Shown one piece after another: positions 36,891-46,189 of a DNA stretch of 64,000 bases. Both the position numbers and the translations under genes were made by a program. The notes below the pieces were generated by a model, which was not told where the DNA came from, searched no databases, and was given only the letters and a program-made list of their open reading frames with translations. How positions within the stretch are numbered: the first letter of the stretch is position 1; each line of letters begins with the position of its first letter. Source of the DNA: an uncultured Nitrospira sp. (lineage in GTDB: Bacteria > Nitrospirota > Nitrospiria > Nitrospirales > Nitrospiraceae); assembly GCA_902500775.1 (NCBI GenBank), contig CABVRZ010000002.1, forward strand, positions 115,691-179,690, given 5' to 3'.

Positions 36891-36909
36891 ACAGGTCCCC
36901 CTACTCATC

Positions 36910-36935
36910 CCCAGGGCAAGCCCCCTTGCCCTGGG
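36910..36935 (+). terminator. Hairpin after the sigma factor gene
   Basis: CCCAGGGCAAG-CCCC-CTTGCCCTGGG is an 11-bp perfect stem with a 4-nt loop, 20 bp after the stop. No T tract follows, so termination may need Rho or the hairpin may only stabilise the message. Confidence 0.6.
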
Positions 36936-37092
36936 AACACACCTTCCCAGCTCATAATCGAATATGCGACAATATCCCACCTATGCAAATATTTGCTTTG
37001 CGCATCGTGCATTCCATCAGACACGCCAAATTTCTCAACAGCTTCCAGTGGTTATCCTCCGACCACTCTCTCGCTCTCCACTGGGTGTCCAG

Positions 37093-37857
37093 ATGACCGA
37101 TTGGGGCGTGGGGAGGTCCTCGGTTCTCGATTCGCAGCACGGAGCCATTCATCTCTTTTCTGAGCCGGTCCCCTATCTCCATGCATGGCAGTTACAATTG
37201 CAGCTCCACCACGACCGAGTGCTGGATCGCCGACACGACACCATCCTGATCCTCGAACATCACCCTGTCTATACATTAGGGCGAAGCACGGACCTGTCGC
37301 ATGTCCATGGAGAAACCGCCGATTTGTGTCGAACTGGAGCCGAGCTACATCGCGTCAACCGTGGAGGATCCGTCACCTATCACGGCCCTGGGCAGATCGT
37401 GGCCTACCCGATCCTCAAGCTTGCAGGCCATGCCCCAGGACCAAGGCAGTTGGTCTGGCTCCTCGAAGAAGCCATGATTCAAGTGCTCAACCGTTGGAAT
37501 ATTGCCGGCCTGCGCATCGCCAAAAGACCCGGCGTGTGGGTGCAGGCAGCTATACCGGAAAAGATCGGTTTTGTCGGGATCCGAATTGACCGCGGCGTCA
37601 CTTTACATGGGCTTGCCCTGAACGTCGATCTCGACCTGGCGCCGTTTCAGCACATTCACCCTTGTGGATTTGCTGATTGTCGCGTGACATCGATGGCCAC
37701 TGTCTCGGCAAAACCCCTTTCGATCGAGGCAGTGAAGGCTGAGCTGGCACAGGTCTTTCGTATCATGTTCAATCTCAACCAGTCCGCGATCGCATGCGGT
37801 CATTCCGGAACGGACTCGCCACTCACCACTCAAGAGGTCTGTCATGCGAGAACTTGA
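37093..37857 (+). CDS. lipB: Octanoyltransferase LipB
   Basis: 254 residues from the ATG at 37093 (frame open from 36964; upstream 43 residues look unrelated). Moves the octanoyl group from acyl carrier protein to lipoyl domains. Family motifs: LEHHPVYTLGRS, RGGSVTYHGPGQIVAYP, the Lys loop EKIGFVGIRI, and the catalytic Cys region PCGFADCRVTSM. It overlaps gdhA by 14 bp. No good ribosome site is visible at either start. Confidence 0.9.
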   Translation: MTDWGVGRSSVLDSQHGAIHLFSEPVPYLHAWQLQLQLHHDRVLDRRHDTILILEHHPVYTLGRSTDLSHVHGETADLCRTGAELHRVNRGGSVTYHGPGQIVAYPILKLAGHAPGPRQLVWLLEEAMIQVLNRWNIAGLRIAKRPGVWVQAAIPEKIGFVGIRIDRGVTLHGLALNVDLDLAPFQHIHPCGFADCRVTSMATVSAKPLSIEAVKAELAQVFRIMFNLNQSAIACGHSGTDSPLTTQEVCHART

Positions 37858-39094
37858 TACGCCTACCTTCCGTTTAGCAGTGGCTCAGTTTGATCAGGCT
37901 GCGGAAGCCATGGGGCTTGATACGAACCTGCGTGAACGACTGAAACTGCCCCAACGTTCCCTCGTCGTTAGTCTCCCGGTCCGTATGGACGATGGACATG
38001 TCGAAGTCTTCACGGGCTATCGAGTCCAGCATGATTCCTCGCGAGGTCCGTCGAAGGGAGGCATCCGCTATCACCCTGATGTGAATCTCGGTGAAGTCGC
38101 CGCACTGGCCATGTGGATGACATGGAAATGCGCACTCGCTGGGTTACCCTACGGAGGTGCGAAGGGTGGGATTACCGTTGCCCCCAAGAGCTTGTCTGCC
38201 GGGGAATTACAACGGCTGACGAGGAGGTACGCCGCCGAAATCTTCCCACTCATCGGACCGGACAAAGACGTTCCTGCGCCCGACGTAGGGACCGACGCCC
38301 AGATCATGGCTTGGATCATGGATACCTATAGCCAGCAGGTGGGCTATGCTGTTCCCGGGGTGGTCACCGGCAAGCCCCTTTCAATCGGTGGAAGCCTTGG
38401 CCGAGAAGAGGCCACCGGCCGAGGGGTGGTCTATGTCACGTTGGAAGCCCTCCGCCATCTCAAACTGTCGATCGAGCACGCGACCGTGGCGATCCAAGGG
38501 TTTGGGAACGTAGGGTCGCATACCGCTCGTATCATGCAGCAACAGGGCGCTCGCGTGATTGCCGTCAGTGATGTCACCGGAGGCATCTTTAACGCCAATG
38601 GGCTGGATATCGCCAAACTACTTGAACGCAATCCAAGCCGACCGTTGCATGAAACGAAACTGGGGGAAACGATCACCAACGAGGAGTTACTGTCACTTGA
38701 CTGTACCGTGCTTGTGCCTGCTGCCTTGTCAGAACAGATCACCGGAAAGAATGCCGACTCGCTGCGCTGCCGCATCCTCTCCGAAGGAGCGAATGGTCCG
38801 ACCACCCTCGAAGCCGATCGAATCCTCGCCGACAAGGGAGTCTTTGTGATCCCGGATATTCTTGCCAATTCCGGCGGTGTCATCGTCTCATACTTTGAGT
38901 GGGTGCAGGATCTCCAGCGATTTTTCTGGAGTGCAACCGATATCCAGGGTCGCCTCCAAGATATCATCACATCTGCGTTTCAACGCACCCTTCGATTCTC
39001 TACGGAACGTCACGTGTCGATGAGGATGGCGGCGCTCATGAGCGGAATTGACCAGATTGCCCAAGCACATCTGCAACGCGGGCTCTACCCCTAA
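37844..39094 (+). CDS. gdhA: NAD(P)-dependent glutamate dehydrogenase family
   Basis: 416 residues. Interconverts glutamate and 2-oxoglutarate plus ammonium. The catalytic and substrate region is clear: GYRVQHDSSRGPSKGGIRYH, LPYGGAKGGITVAP with the active Lys, and DVPAPDVGTDAQIMAWIMD. The Rossmann domain has IQGFGNVGSHTARIM. The length and sequence fit the hexameric GDH/Glu-Leu-Phe-Val group; Glu over Leu or Phe is inferred. Overlaps lipB by 14 bp. Confidence 0.93.
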   Translation: MRELDTPTFRLAVAQFDQAAEAMGLDTNLRERLKLPQRSLVVSLPVRMDDGHVEVFTGYRVQHDSSRGPSKGGIRYHPDVNLGEVAALAMWMTWKCALAGLPYGGAKGGITVAPKSLSAGELQRLTRRYAAEIFPLIGPDKDVPAPDVGTDAQIMAWIMDTYSQQVGYAVPGVVTGKPLSIGGSLGREEATGRGVVYVTLEALRHLKLSIEHATVAIQGFGNVGSHTARIMQQQGARVIAVSDVTGGIFNANGLDIAKLLERNPSRPLHETKLGETITNEELLSLDCTVLVPAALSEQITGKNADSLRCRILSEGANGPTTLEADRILADKGVFVIPDILANSGGVIVSYFEWVQDLQRFFWSATDIQGRLQDIITSAFQRTLRFSTERHVSMRMAALMSGIDQIAQAHLQRGLYP

Positions 39095-39197
39095 CCCTGG
39101 CGTTGATTGAGCGCGTGCCTTTTCATCGGTTCACGTGAGGCTTGCTCCTTACCCAGTCCATGCGTTAGGGTGCGGACTTCCAGCTATTCCACTCACC

Positions 39198-39503
39198 ATG
39201 GAACCACTCGTGGATCGTAGCGCAATTATCGCCGCCTGGGAGCACCATTGCGCCGATGACTGGCCACAGTTTTCAAGCCCACATCAAGGGCCGTTAATGA
39301 CCATCGACACCGTGATTGGTGGGTGTGTCGTCTACTATCTCGATAGCTCCGATGGTCTCGATGACCAACGACTTGCCATTCTCGAAGATTGCTTGCACGA
39401 TTTAGACAACCTGACCGATGAACTTGATGCTGAATCCCAGCCATACTTTCTCCGACTTCGACGCCTCGGAAGGCTGTTGCTGGACACAAGAGCCGCGTCG
39501 TGA
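39198..39503 (+). CDS. Hypothetical acidic protein
   Basis: 101 residues from the ATG at 39198 (the frame opens at 39135). Contains MTIDTVIGGCVVYYLDSSDG and a long acidic helix DLDNLTDELDAESQPY. Unrecognised; it follows gdhA by about 100 bp. No signal or membrane segment. Confidence 0.55.
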   Translation: MEPLVDRSAIIAAWEHHCADDWPQFSSPHQGPLMTIDTVIGGCVVYYLDSSDGLDDQRLAILEDCLHDLDNLTDELDAESQPYFLRLRRLGRLLLDTRAAS

Positions 39504-39682
39504 TTCACAGAAGCGGTGGAACTGCCCTGTTCAGTTTGTAGCGACTGCGCACGGGTCTAGAGAAGCTTCCTTGCAGGTGCGGTAGATGATTCGCTACAAT
39601 TTATTCAATATGTCTTCCCGATCTTGCTTTTGACGACAACTGAGATAGAGCATTTCGATCTACGATTGAGAGTGATAAAACC

Positions 39683-40219
39683 ATGCAAAGGACTCCGTAT
39701 TGCTTCGCAGTCATCGTATTCATCGGCCTTCTCTCCATATCACCCGTAGCTCTCGCTGAACCTTATGAACTCAGTGAACACGACGTCACGGATCCGAAGG
39801 CTATTTCCAGTAGCACCGTTTCTCTCTTTGGCGTCAAACTCGGCGATCCAGAAGGCAAGGCAGCTGAAGCCTTTGAGACGCTGGTGACAAAGAAGACGCT
39901 TGGAATTAAAGTTGAACAGGAGGCCACCTTTATCTTCCTGCTCGATCAGCGAAAACCAACTGGCCCCATGGCCGGTATCCGGGTCCAAGACGGCAAGGTC
40001 GATCTGCTGTTCATCAATAACCGATTTGCCTATCGCACTAGGGGAATCTTCCGCAATGTCCTCAATAGCGAGAGTCCCGATGACATCAGAAAGTTACTGG
40101 GCAAAGAAGAATATGGCGATGAAAACGTGATGGGAGCCGTCATGGCTTACGACACACAAGGCTTTCAAGTGAACTATCTTGGGAAAGATATTAATATCGA
40201 GTTTACGCCTCCCCGTTAG
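39683..40219 (+). CDS. Secreted hypothetical protein
   Basis: 178 residues with signal peptide (CFAVIVFIGLLSISPVALAE). The rest has repeated beta-rich units: SLFGVKLGDPEGKAAEAFE and RKLLGKEEYGDENVMGAV resemble SmpA/OmlA-like or C-type 'PASTA-adjacent' small periplasmic folds, but I cannot name a family. Unknown role in the envelope. Confidence 0.6.
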   Translation: MQRTPYCFAVIVFIGLLSISPVALAEPYELSEHDVTDPKAISSSTVSLFGVKLGDPEGKAAEAFETLVTKKTLGIKVEQEATFIFLLDQRKPTGPMAGIRVQDGKVDLLFINNRFAYRTRGIFRNVLNSESPDDIRKLLGKEEYGDENVMGAVMAYDTQGFQVNYLGKDINIEFTPPR

Positions 40220-40311
40220 CGCCTATCACGACGGTTCACCTTTCTCCACGGCAAGGCTTGATGAGGCCTCCCCTCAACATTCTTAGATTGATTGATGTCT
40301 ACTGGAGCAGT

Positions 40312-41244
40312 CTACTGAATCGGATTGGTGAGACGAAACCCGTAATCGATGAGGCTTTTGGCAGTCGTCCATCGACGATTTGAGTTCAGGATAACCAGTA
40401 ACAAGTCACTGCCGTTTTGAGAAACCTTCGCGATCAGGCACCGACCCGCCTTGGACGTAAAGCCTGTCTTCACGCCTTCCACCCCTGGAATCCGACCGAG
40501 CAGCCGATTTGTATTGTGCAAGACATAGGCACGATAGCCGCTGACAGGTGTGATGATCTCTCGTTCGGCTTTCACCAGGTTTCGGAACGTGGCATTTCGC
40601 ATGGCTACTTCACTGAGCTTCGCAAGATCGTCCGCCGTTGAGTAGTGGTCGGGCCCATCGAACCCACATCCGTTACTAAAATGCGTATCGGACAATCCCA
40701 GCGCTGCGGCTTTGGCATTCATCAATGTGACAAACTGTGCTTCGTCACCACCGACATGCTCGACTGCCGCTAAACAGGCATCATTGGCCGATACCATCAT
40801 CATAGCCTTCAGCAGGTCGCCCAAGCGAAACACCTCGCCGACTTTGATCCGTAAATGTGTCTTTGGTGCTCGGGCCGCATTCTTGCTCACGGTTGCCAGG
40901 TCATCGAGCCTGGCTCTTTCCAGTATCACCAACGCCGACATGATCTTGGTCAAACTGGCGGGCGAGAGGCGCTTCTCGATATCATGTTCAAATAGCACGC
41001 GTCCCGATCGTAGTTCTTTGAGTAGAATGCTGTGAGCCGGGATACGCTTCCAATGCAGCACGTGAGGAGCGTAGTGGAGTGATCGAACAGCACCCTGCGT
41101 ATTGTGCTGAGCTTTGGCCAATGCCGTCGGAGGGGCACCAGCACTCCACAGGAAGAGGCACCCAACCAGGAGAGTCACGGGAGAGAGGTTACGTCTGCCG
41201 TTCCACGGACGATGAGGAAGCCCGATCTGATCCTCGAGTGCCAA
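40312..41244 (-). CDS. D-alanyl-D-alanine carboxypeptidase (PBP5/6 family)
   Basis: 310 residues from a TTG at 41244, with a signal peptide later in the frame (VTLLVGCLFLWSAGAPPTALA). Trims peptidoglycan pentapeptides. Active-site motifs: SLTK in RLSPASLTKIMSAL, SAN in MMMVSANDACLAAVEH and KTG in GVEGVKTGFTSKAGR. A GTG just before the signal (41167 region) is a possible alternative start. The C-terminal beta-anchor domain of PBP5 is missing (ends after the penicillin-binding domain), like DacF/DacB-type short forms. Confidence 0.9.
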   Translation of the reverse strand: MALEDQIGLPHRPWNGRRNLSPVTLLVGCLFLWSAGAPPTALAKAQHNTQGAVRSLHYAPHVLHWKRIPAHSILLKELRSGRVLFEHDIEKRLSPASLTKIMSALVILERARLDDLATVSKNAARAPKTHLRIKVGEVFRLGDLLKAMMMVSANDACLAAVEHVGGDEAQFVTLMNAKAAALGLSDTHFSNGCGFDGPDHYSTADDLAKLSEVAMRNATFRNLVKAEREIITPVSGYRAYVLHNTNRLLGRIPGVEGVKTGFTSKAGRCLIAKVSQNGSDLLLVILNSNRRWTTAKSLIDYGFRLTNPIQ

Positions 41245-41258
41245 ATACCACCGCCTCG

Positions 41259-41447
41259 CTAGAACATGTACGATTCCCGAACCTTGTCACCTTTTCTTCC
41301 GCTATCGATGACTTTGTGAAAGAAACGAAGAAGGTCAGCAAGATCAATCCAGAATCCGCAATTGAGGCATCGAGCATAAATCCGCCGATTGAGGAGGGTA
41401 TAGTGGCGTTCTACCATCATAAACCCTCTGCACTTGAGGCACTGCAT
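41259..41447 (-). CDS. Small zinc-ribbon protein, paralogue of 29537-29776
   Basis: 62 residues: MQCLKCRGFMMVERHY...ARCLNCGFWIDL has the same first-knuckle spacing and CxxCxG...M..E/H pattern as the protein at 29537, with the second CxxC about 24 residues later. Unknown function; lies between the carboxypeptidase and a small membrane protein on the minus strand. Confidence 0.6.
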   Translation of the reverse strand: MQCLKCRGFMMVERHYTLLNRRIYARCLNCGFWIDLADLLRFFHKVIDSGRKGDKVRESYMF

Positions 41448-41468
41448 ACATGTCCTACTCTCTCTACG

Positions 41469-41675
41469 TTATCGAATACGATTCATAATTAACGCGACAC
41501 ATCCGGCGAGTAGTCCCCCGCCGATGAGTGTGGTGCCAAAATAAACAAATACATTCGTCCCCCCAGAAGGCTGGGTCCCTTCCCATAGGTCGCGCACCCC
41601 ACCCTGAACCATCAGGACTGAGAGCGTCAACAGAGCACCAATCGTAAACCACCATGCAAAGGATCGAAGCGCCAT
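41469..41675 (-). CDS. Small two-span membrane protein
   Basis: 68 residues from the ATG at 41675; the frame extends upstream into the FG-GAP gene but that part is its antisense-like shadow. Two helices: FAWWFTIGALLTLSVLMVQG and VYFGTTLIGGGLLAGCVALI. A TTG at 41744 would add 23 residues. Unrecognised. Confidence 0.55.
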   Translation of the reverse strand: MALRSFAWWFTIGALLTLSVLMVQGGVRDLWEGTQPSGGTNVFVYFGTTLIGGGLLAGCVALIMNRIR

Positions 41676-41769
41676 TCTATCTGCTCGTAATTCGTGCTCT
41701 TTGCCGACTTTTTCAACTGTATCGAAGGGCCCCAAAGCTGTCAAGAAATAGACCTGGATCGCGCGTGGC

Positions 41770-42954
41770 TCACCCCTTCGGATCAGACCGGACGAGCGAC
41801 TTGAGCCCACGGTGAAGAAAGATGGACACGCTGCCGCTCCCATTATCGGCGATGGCGAGTCCCGGTTCTTCTCCCCCGGTCGTGGTGACACGGAATGAGG
41901 AGAGCGCGAACGGCCCGGACTTCGTCCGATAGTTCCTTGGGGGATAGTGAAAGGTCCCATCACCTTTCCCGAAGAGAATCGACAGATCGCTTGATTGGAG
42001 ATTCACGATCGCTACATCGACAAGCTGATCCCCGTTAAAATCTCTGGCAAGGCCAAAGTTTGGACCGGCATCCGCACCGGCATCTTTCCCAGGACGAAAC
42101 GTCGCATTGCCGTTCCCTAAAAAGGTCGTAAAACTGTCCTTTTCTCCATTGATGACCAACAGATCCCTATTGTGGTCATTATTGAAATCTCCGAAACTCA
42201 CACCCAGGGGGCGGCGGCCAGTGGAGTAGTCCTTGGGATCGCGAAACGTCCCGTCCCCGTTACCGAGCCAAATCGACACTGCGTTGGACATCGGCCCTCC
42301 GTTGGTAACAACCAGATCGATCTTGCCATCATCGTCAAGGTCAGCCAAGGCCACGGAGGTGGGCGTGTCCCCATGCTCATACTGCACACCGTGCCGCAAC
42401 TCACCCTTTCCATTTCCAAGAAAGACTTTGACCTTGTCGTTCCGAAGGGCCACGGCCAGATCAACATGATGATCGCCATTCAAATCTTCGGCCGCTACTG
42501 ACACGGGGCTTCGATGGACGGGATAGCGGGTCCCTTCTTCAAATTTCCCATTCCCGCGACCAACCAGGAGCGCGACTTCATCTCCGCCCGAACAAGCTAA
42601 GACGATATCAGCATGCCCATCCTCATTAAAATCATTCATGGCGAGGGCACGGGGCTCCTGGCAGACATGCAGTTGCGTTTGCTCTTTGAACGTGCCGTCA
42701 CCGTTTCCGAGCAGGATGGAAACAGTATTGCTCGAAATGTTCGTCGTGATCAGATCGGTAAATGAATCGTGATTGAGATCGCCGGTCGTAATGGTCGTCG
42801 GGTTCTTGCCGACTGGATAGCTGGCAAAATAGTAAAACGGATCAGGTGGTAGATAGGGCTCTGCCTTGGAACAGGCCCACAAACCTGTCCCCAAGAGACC
42901 ACAGAGTCCCGCCACACTACAGACAGACCTGACTAATTTACACAGTCTATTCAT
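41770..42954 (-). CDS. FG-GAP/VCBS repeat lipoprotein
   Basis: 394 residues. Lipoprotein signal with lipobox LWAC (SVAGLCGLLGTGLWAC). About seven FG-GAP-like repeats, each with a calcium-binding-type loop such as DLNHDSFTDLI, DFNEDGHADIV, DLDDDGKIDLV and DFNNDHNRDLL spaced about 50 residues apart: a beta-propeller. Surface or periplasmic, probable adhesion or ligand-binding role; no specific partner can be read. Confidence 0.85.
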   Translation of the reverse strand: MNRLCKLVRSVCSVAGLCGLLGTGLWACSKAEPYLPPDPFYYFASYPVGKNPTTITTGDLNHDSFTDLITTNISSNTVSILLGNGDGTFKEQTQLHVCQEPRALAMNDFNEDGHADIVLACSGGDEVALLVGRGNGKFEEGTRYPVHRSPVSVAAEDLNGDHHVDLAVALRNDKVKVFLGNGKGELRHGVQYEHGDTPTSVALADLDDDGKIDLVVTNGGPMSNAVSIWLGNGDGTFRDPKDYSTGRRPLGVSFGDFNNDHNRDLLVINGEKDSFTTFLGNGNATFRPGKDAGADAGPNFGLARDFNGDQLVDVAIVNLQSSDLSILFGKGDGTFHYPPRNYRTKSGPFALSSFRVTTTGGEEPGLAIADNGSGSVSIFLHRGLKSLVRSDPKG

Positions 42955-43238
42955 ACATACTGCCTGATATTCCCCTGATCAGAACTTTCAGACTCACCGG
43001 GGTTATGGACGGGAGGAGGCCTCGCATAGTCTCCTCCCCTGCACGACAACCATTCGAGCGAGGCAGGTGGAACCCTGGAAGACCTATTCACTAGTCTGAT
43101 CGCCTACTGACTGCCTGACCAGAGGACCCAGTATACAGAGGCCCTGTTCGGACCCGCAATCTGCAATGCTTCGCCGTCAGCCTTTGAATTTTGGCAGCTG
43201 TTTACGTTAAGATCTATGGATATATTTGGGAGGGTCCT

Positions 43239-43559
43239 ATGAGCAAGACGGTGAGTGTCGATATTACGATGTATGGAATTGCTGAAGTCCTCAATTGGTG
43301 CCACGATCGAAACAAGGGGCGCGTTCCCGGCGTTGACACGGCCGGTTTTAAGAAAATGCAGGAGTTGTTGGCACAGAAGCCTCAGTCCGGCGACTACTTC
43401 ACCCTCGATCAGTTCTGGAAAAAGAAGGTCAGTTTGCCGTTAACTGAAGAGGAAGTGGCGACTATCGATCGATGTCTTTACGATATCCCCAACTTCGACA
43501 ATGAGCCGCTCCCTCAAATCCGTCATAAGTTCTGGCCCCAAGAAGTTGCGGCACACTAA
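43239..43559 (+). CDS. Hypothetical small soluble protein
   Basis: 106 residues from the ATG at 43239 (GGGAGG six bases before). DITMYGIAEVLNWCHDRNKG and PLTEEEVATIDRCLYDIPNF. Two Cys; no membrane or signal segment. Unrecognised; isolated between FG-GAP lipoprotein and the PCP_red protein. Confidence 0.6.
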   Translation: MSKTVSVDITMYGIAEVLNWCHDRNKGRVPGVDTAGFKKMQELLAQKPQSGDYFTLDQFWKKKVSLPLTEEEVATIDRCLYDIPNFDNEPLPQIRHKFWPQEVAAH

Positions 43560-43576
43560 CCAGGCCCATTGAACGA

Positions 43577-43605
43577 GTCATGGCGCCACCTAGGTGGTGC
43601 CATGA
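43577..43605 (+). terminator. Hairpin after the 43239 gene
   Basis: TCATGGCGCCACC and GGTGGTGCCATGA are complementary over about 14 bp with one mismatch/wobble. A T-rich run (CGTTTTTTTAC) occurs only about 35 bp later, so this is a possible Rho-aided terminator or a protein-binding palindrome. Confidence 0.5.
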
Positions 43606-43903
43606 CAGCTCTGGCCTGGCCAAACGAAACCCTGCCTAAATCGTTTTTTTACTATTCATTGACGTTTCTTAATAGGACTATCCTTAGTCCATTGAACCGA
43701 CCAGTACAGAGAAGAATACCGACGACTTGAACCGGTTCTTCCACTACCCTGAGACCTTCTAAAGATGAACAAAGGGGAGGCCTCACCATATGCCACGCCA
43801 GTGAGACATAATGATGTAGGCTCAGAATATTGCCGGCGTGATATTCGGTGTCAGAAAACTGGATCGTGAAGAGTGGAACGATAGATGGGGAATATCCTCA
43901 AGA
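43606..43903. other. Intergenic stretch, no gene seen
   Basis: Apart from the T-run near 43640 nothing resolvable is seen. Both neighbouring genes end or point here (rightward 43239, leftward PCP_red), so it is a convergent intergenic region; 300 bp is long for such a gap. Confidence 0.4.
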
Positions 43904-44899
43904 TTAGAGGGTGCCTTCCCCTTTGAGATACCTCCGGAAACGATCCATGAGCTCAGCTCCCAGCGTCCCCCCCTCAGGCTTCTTCGTTGCAGGGTCGGCG
44001 AAGTGGTCGCGGATCTCCTGGAGACGCTTTTCGGCTTGGTCATTACTCTGCAGGCGCTTGGTTTTCTTGAGTGCAGTCTCAAATGCATCGAATGTCAAGT
44101 CTTGATACCCGAATGAGCGGATGCGTTTCACGGCCTTCATCATCGCCTGATTCCGAAAGGTCGTTAAATGGTCGGAGTCGATCTCTGGCAGCCCCAGCTT
44201 GCGAGCACGCCGCTCCGCGGCTTTTCTGATTCCGCTTCGGACAAAGTCTGGGGATGTCTGAAGCCGTTTCCAGGCCTCATCGGTCCAGACAATTTTTGCC
44301 TGAGGGGTCTCCCATACAGCACGGAGGGTTGATTCATCGATACACGTCAGCTGCTTCTCTCGCGCCAGATCCTCGGTATCACGCTTCAACATATCCGACA
44401 TGAAGTCTGCGGCAATGGATGGGGAGTCTTTGAGCTTGTCCTGAAGCAACGCCAAGGCACCCTCGGTCCACTCCATTGAAAGCTTATCCTCTTCGCGAGG
44501 ATCACCGAGTGCCTCAACCTTTTCAAACAACTCAACATTGACTTCGAGATGGCCTCGCTCCTTCGCAATCTCTTCCGCAATCTGCCCGATCATGGGTTGC
44601 ATGAATCCCGGCACCGTTGCCAATCGCTCTTTTGCCGCTGCCGTCCATGGGAGCTGCCCTTTGGCCATCTCGTCAGCAGCAGCTGTCATCCCGGCTTCAC
44701 CACCCATGCCTCCCATCATCTGTCCCTTAAATTGCTCAAGAACCTCCTCTGTAATTTCTTCATATCCCAATTCGCGTGCTTTTTTTTCCGCAATCCGACG
44801 GACCATACCACGCAGAAAAATAGGTGCACGTTCCATGCGCTTCAGTGCGCCGTCGGTCCACCGGATATCCGTGGCTGCAAACTGGAATGAGTCTGACAT
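43904..44899 (-). CDS. Multi-PCP_red-domain protein
   Basis: 331 residues almost wholly made of PCP_red-type helical units. Unit 1 near residue 10 (DIRWTDGALKRMERAPIFLR, then ARELGYEEITEEVLEQF), unit 2 near 82 (LPWTAAAKERLATVPGFMQP), a degenerate unit near 145 (SMEWTEGALALLQDKLKDSP) and unit 4 near 204 (IVWTDEAWKRLQTSPDFVRS). A Gly/Met-rich linker (QMMGGMGG) sits after unit 1. No Cys-rich or enzymatic domain and no signal peptide. Last gene of the long leftward cluster, 31 bp after an IHF gene. In BchB this domain contacts the dark-operative reductase; here function is unknown. Confidence 0.8.
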   Translation of the reverse strand: MSDSFQFAATDIRWTDGALKRMERAPIFLRGMVRRIAEKKARELGYEEITEEVLEQFKGQMMGGMGGEAGMTAAADEMAKGQLPWTAAAKERLATVPGFMQPMIGQIAEEIAKERGHLEVNVELFEKVEALGDPREEDKLSMEWTEGALALLQDKLKDSPSIAADFMSDMLKRDTEDLAREKQLTCIDESTLRAVWETPQAKIVWTDEAWKRLQTSPDFVRSGIRKAAERRARKLGLPEIDSDHLTTFRNQAMMKAVKRIRSFGYQDLTFDAFETALKKTKRLQSNDQAEKRLQEIRDHFADPATKKPEGGTLGAELMDRFRRYLKGEGTL

Positions 44900-44930
44900 C
44901 GATCTGAGTCCTTGTGAGAGAATCGTGTCT

Positions 44931-45209
44931 CTATTGATTCAGTAACTCTTTGAGCTCCTTGCCTGCTTTAAAAAATGGGACCCGCTTGGCCGGAACGGCG
45001 ACTGTTTCTCCCGTCTTGGGATTCCGCCCCTCTTTCATCCGACGAGCGCGTAATCGAAAGCTGCCGAACCCTCGAATTTCCGTCTTATCCCCATTTTTCA
45101 GTGAGTCTCGCACGCAATCAAAAATCGTATTGACCACGACTTCCGCCTGGCGTTTGGTCAGCGTGGTCACTTGCTCTGAAACTTTCTCGATGATTTGTGC
45201 TTTCGTCAT
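44931..45209 (-). CDS. Integration host factor-like DNA-binding protein (HU/IHF)
   Basis: 92 residues. HU/IHF fold: MTKAQIIEKVSEQVTTLTK start, IRGFGSFRLRAR, and the arm RRMKEGRNPKTGETVAVPAK with the conserved Pro tip. IHF-beta-like spacing. Binds and bends DNA; gene lies between sppA and the multi-PCP_red gene, as in the common rpsA-ihfB context. Confidence 0.92.
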   Translation of the reverse strand: MTKAQIIEKVSEQVTTLTKRQAEVVVNTIFDCVRDSLKNGDKTEIRGFGSFRLRARRMKEGRNPKTGETVAVPAKRVPFFKAGKELKELLNQ

Positions 45210-45257
45210 AGGCTCGTCCCTCCCGCTTCGATGACCACTGCATCCGTGATGGCGCAG

Positions 45258-46160
45258 CTAAAACGCCATCAGATATTTCAGGCTGACACCAGGCTGCATA
45301 TCCAATTTCGGGAACACCATGCTCAGCTTTGAGTCCAGCATCTCGCGAATTGAAAACCGGCGACGTGGCTCGACGACCTTGGGCTCTCCTTCGATCCCTA
45401 CCACATCTGCCGCCAATTGAATGGCATCTTCCAGGTCTCCGAGCTCATCGACCAACTTCGCGTCTTTGGCCTGGCGACCGGTGAAGATTCGTCCGTCCGC
45501 CAGCGCTTGAGCCGTCCGCAATTCCAGCGATCGGCCTTCTGCCACCGCTTCGATAAATTGCCGGTGAACATCATCCATGACGCCTTGCAGGAGTCCTCGC
45601 TCTTCAGCGCTCATCTTGCGCAGGGGAGATCCCACGTCCTTATATTTTCCACTCTTGATGACGACCCCTTCTACTCCGATCTTTTGGAGCAACCCCTCCA
45701 CGTTGGCGGTTTCCATAATGACCCCGATACTCCCGGTCAAGGTTCCCGGATTCGCCACAATACGGTCCGTCGCGGCGGCAATGTAATAGCCTCCCGACGC
45801 CGCGACACTCCCCATCGACGCGATTACCGCCTTATTAGACTTGTTCCGCACACGCTTGACCGCATCATGAATTTCCTGAGATGGCACCACTCCACCCCCG
45901 GGCGTATCAATCCGCAGGACGATCGCCTTGATGGACGGATTTTCGCTGAATCGTTTCAGCTCACCGACCGTCGTTTGGGAATCCATGATGACGCCCTCGA
46001 CTCGGATCAAGGCAATCCGGTCTTCACTCGACAAGTCGAGGTCAGGATAGATGAGATTCGCTAGCACCATCGCACCCACCCCTGCCGCAAAGAGCCAAAA
46101 GACTTTGCGAAGCAGATGGCGTTTGGGTGGGCGCGCATCCTGTGTCACATCATCCGCCAT
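45258..46160 (-). CDS. sppA: Signal peptide peptidase SppA
   Basis: 300 residues from the ATG at 46160 (a GTG at 46169 is open upstream). One N-terminal membrane anchor (LLRKVFWLFAAGVGAMVLAN). Ser nucleophile in ASMGSVAASGGYYIAAA and catalytic Lys candidate in VIKSGKYKDVGSP, with LRIDTPGGGVVPSQEI. Short single-domain SppA like the Gram-positive form. Cleaves leftover signal peptides in the membrane. Follows rpsA by 29 bp. Confidence 0.93.
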   Translation of the reverse strand: MADDVTQDARPPKRHLLRKVFWLFAAGVGAMVLANLIYPDLDLSSEDRIALIRVEGVIMDSQTTVGELKRFSENPSIKAIVLRIDTPGGGVVPSQEIHDAVKRVRNKSNKAVIASMGSVAASGGYYIAAATDRIVANPGTLTGSIGVIMETANVEGLLQKIGVEGVVIKSGKYKDVGSPLRKMSAEERGLLQGVMDDVHRQFIEAVAEGRSLELRTAQALADGRIFTGRQAKDAKLVDELGDLEDAIQLAADVVGIEGEPKVVEPRRRFSIREMLDSKLSMVFPKLDMQPGVSLKYLMAF

Positions 46161-46189
46161 AAGACCCACTGCTCTGGTTTAGAAACTCC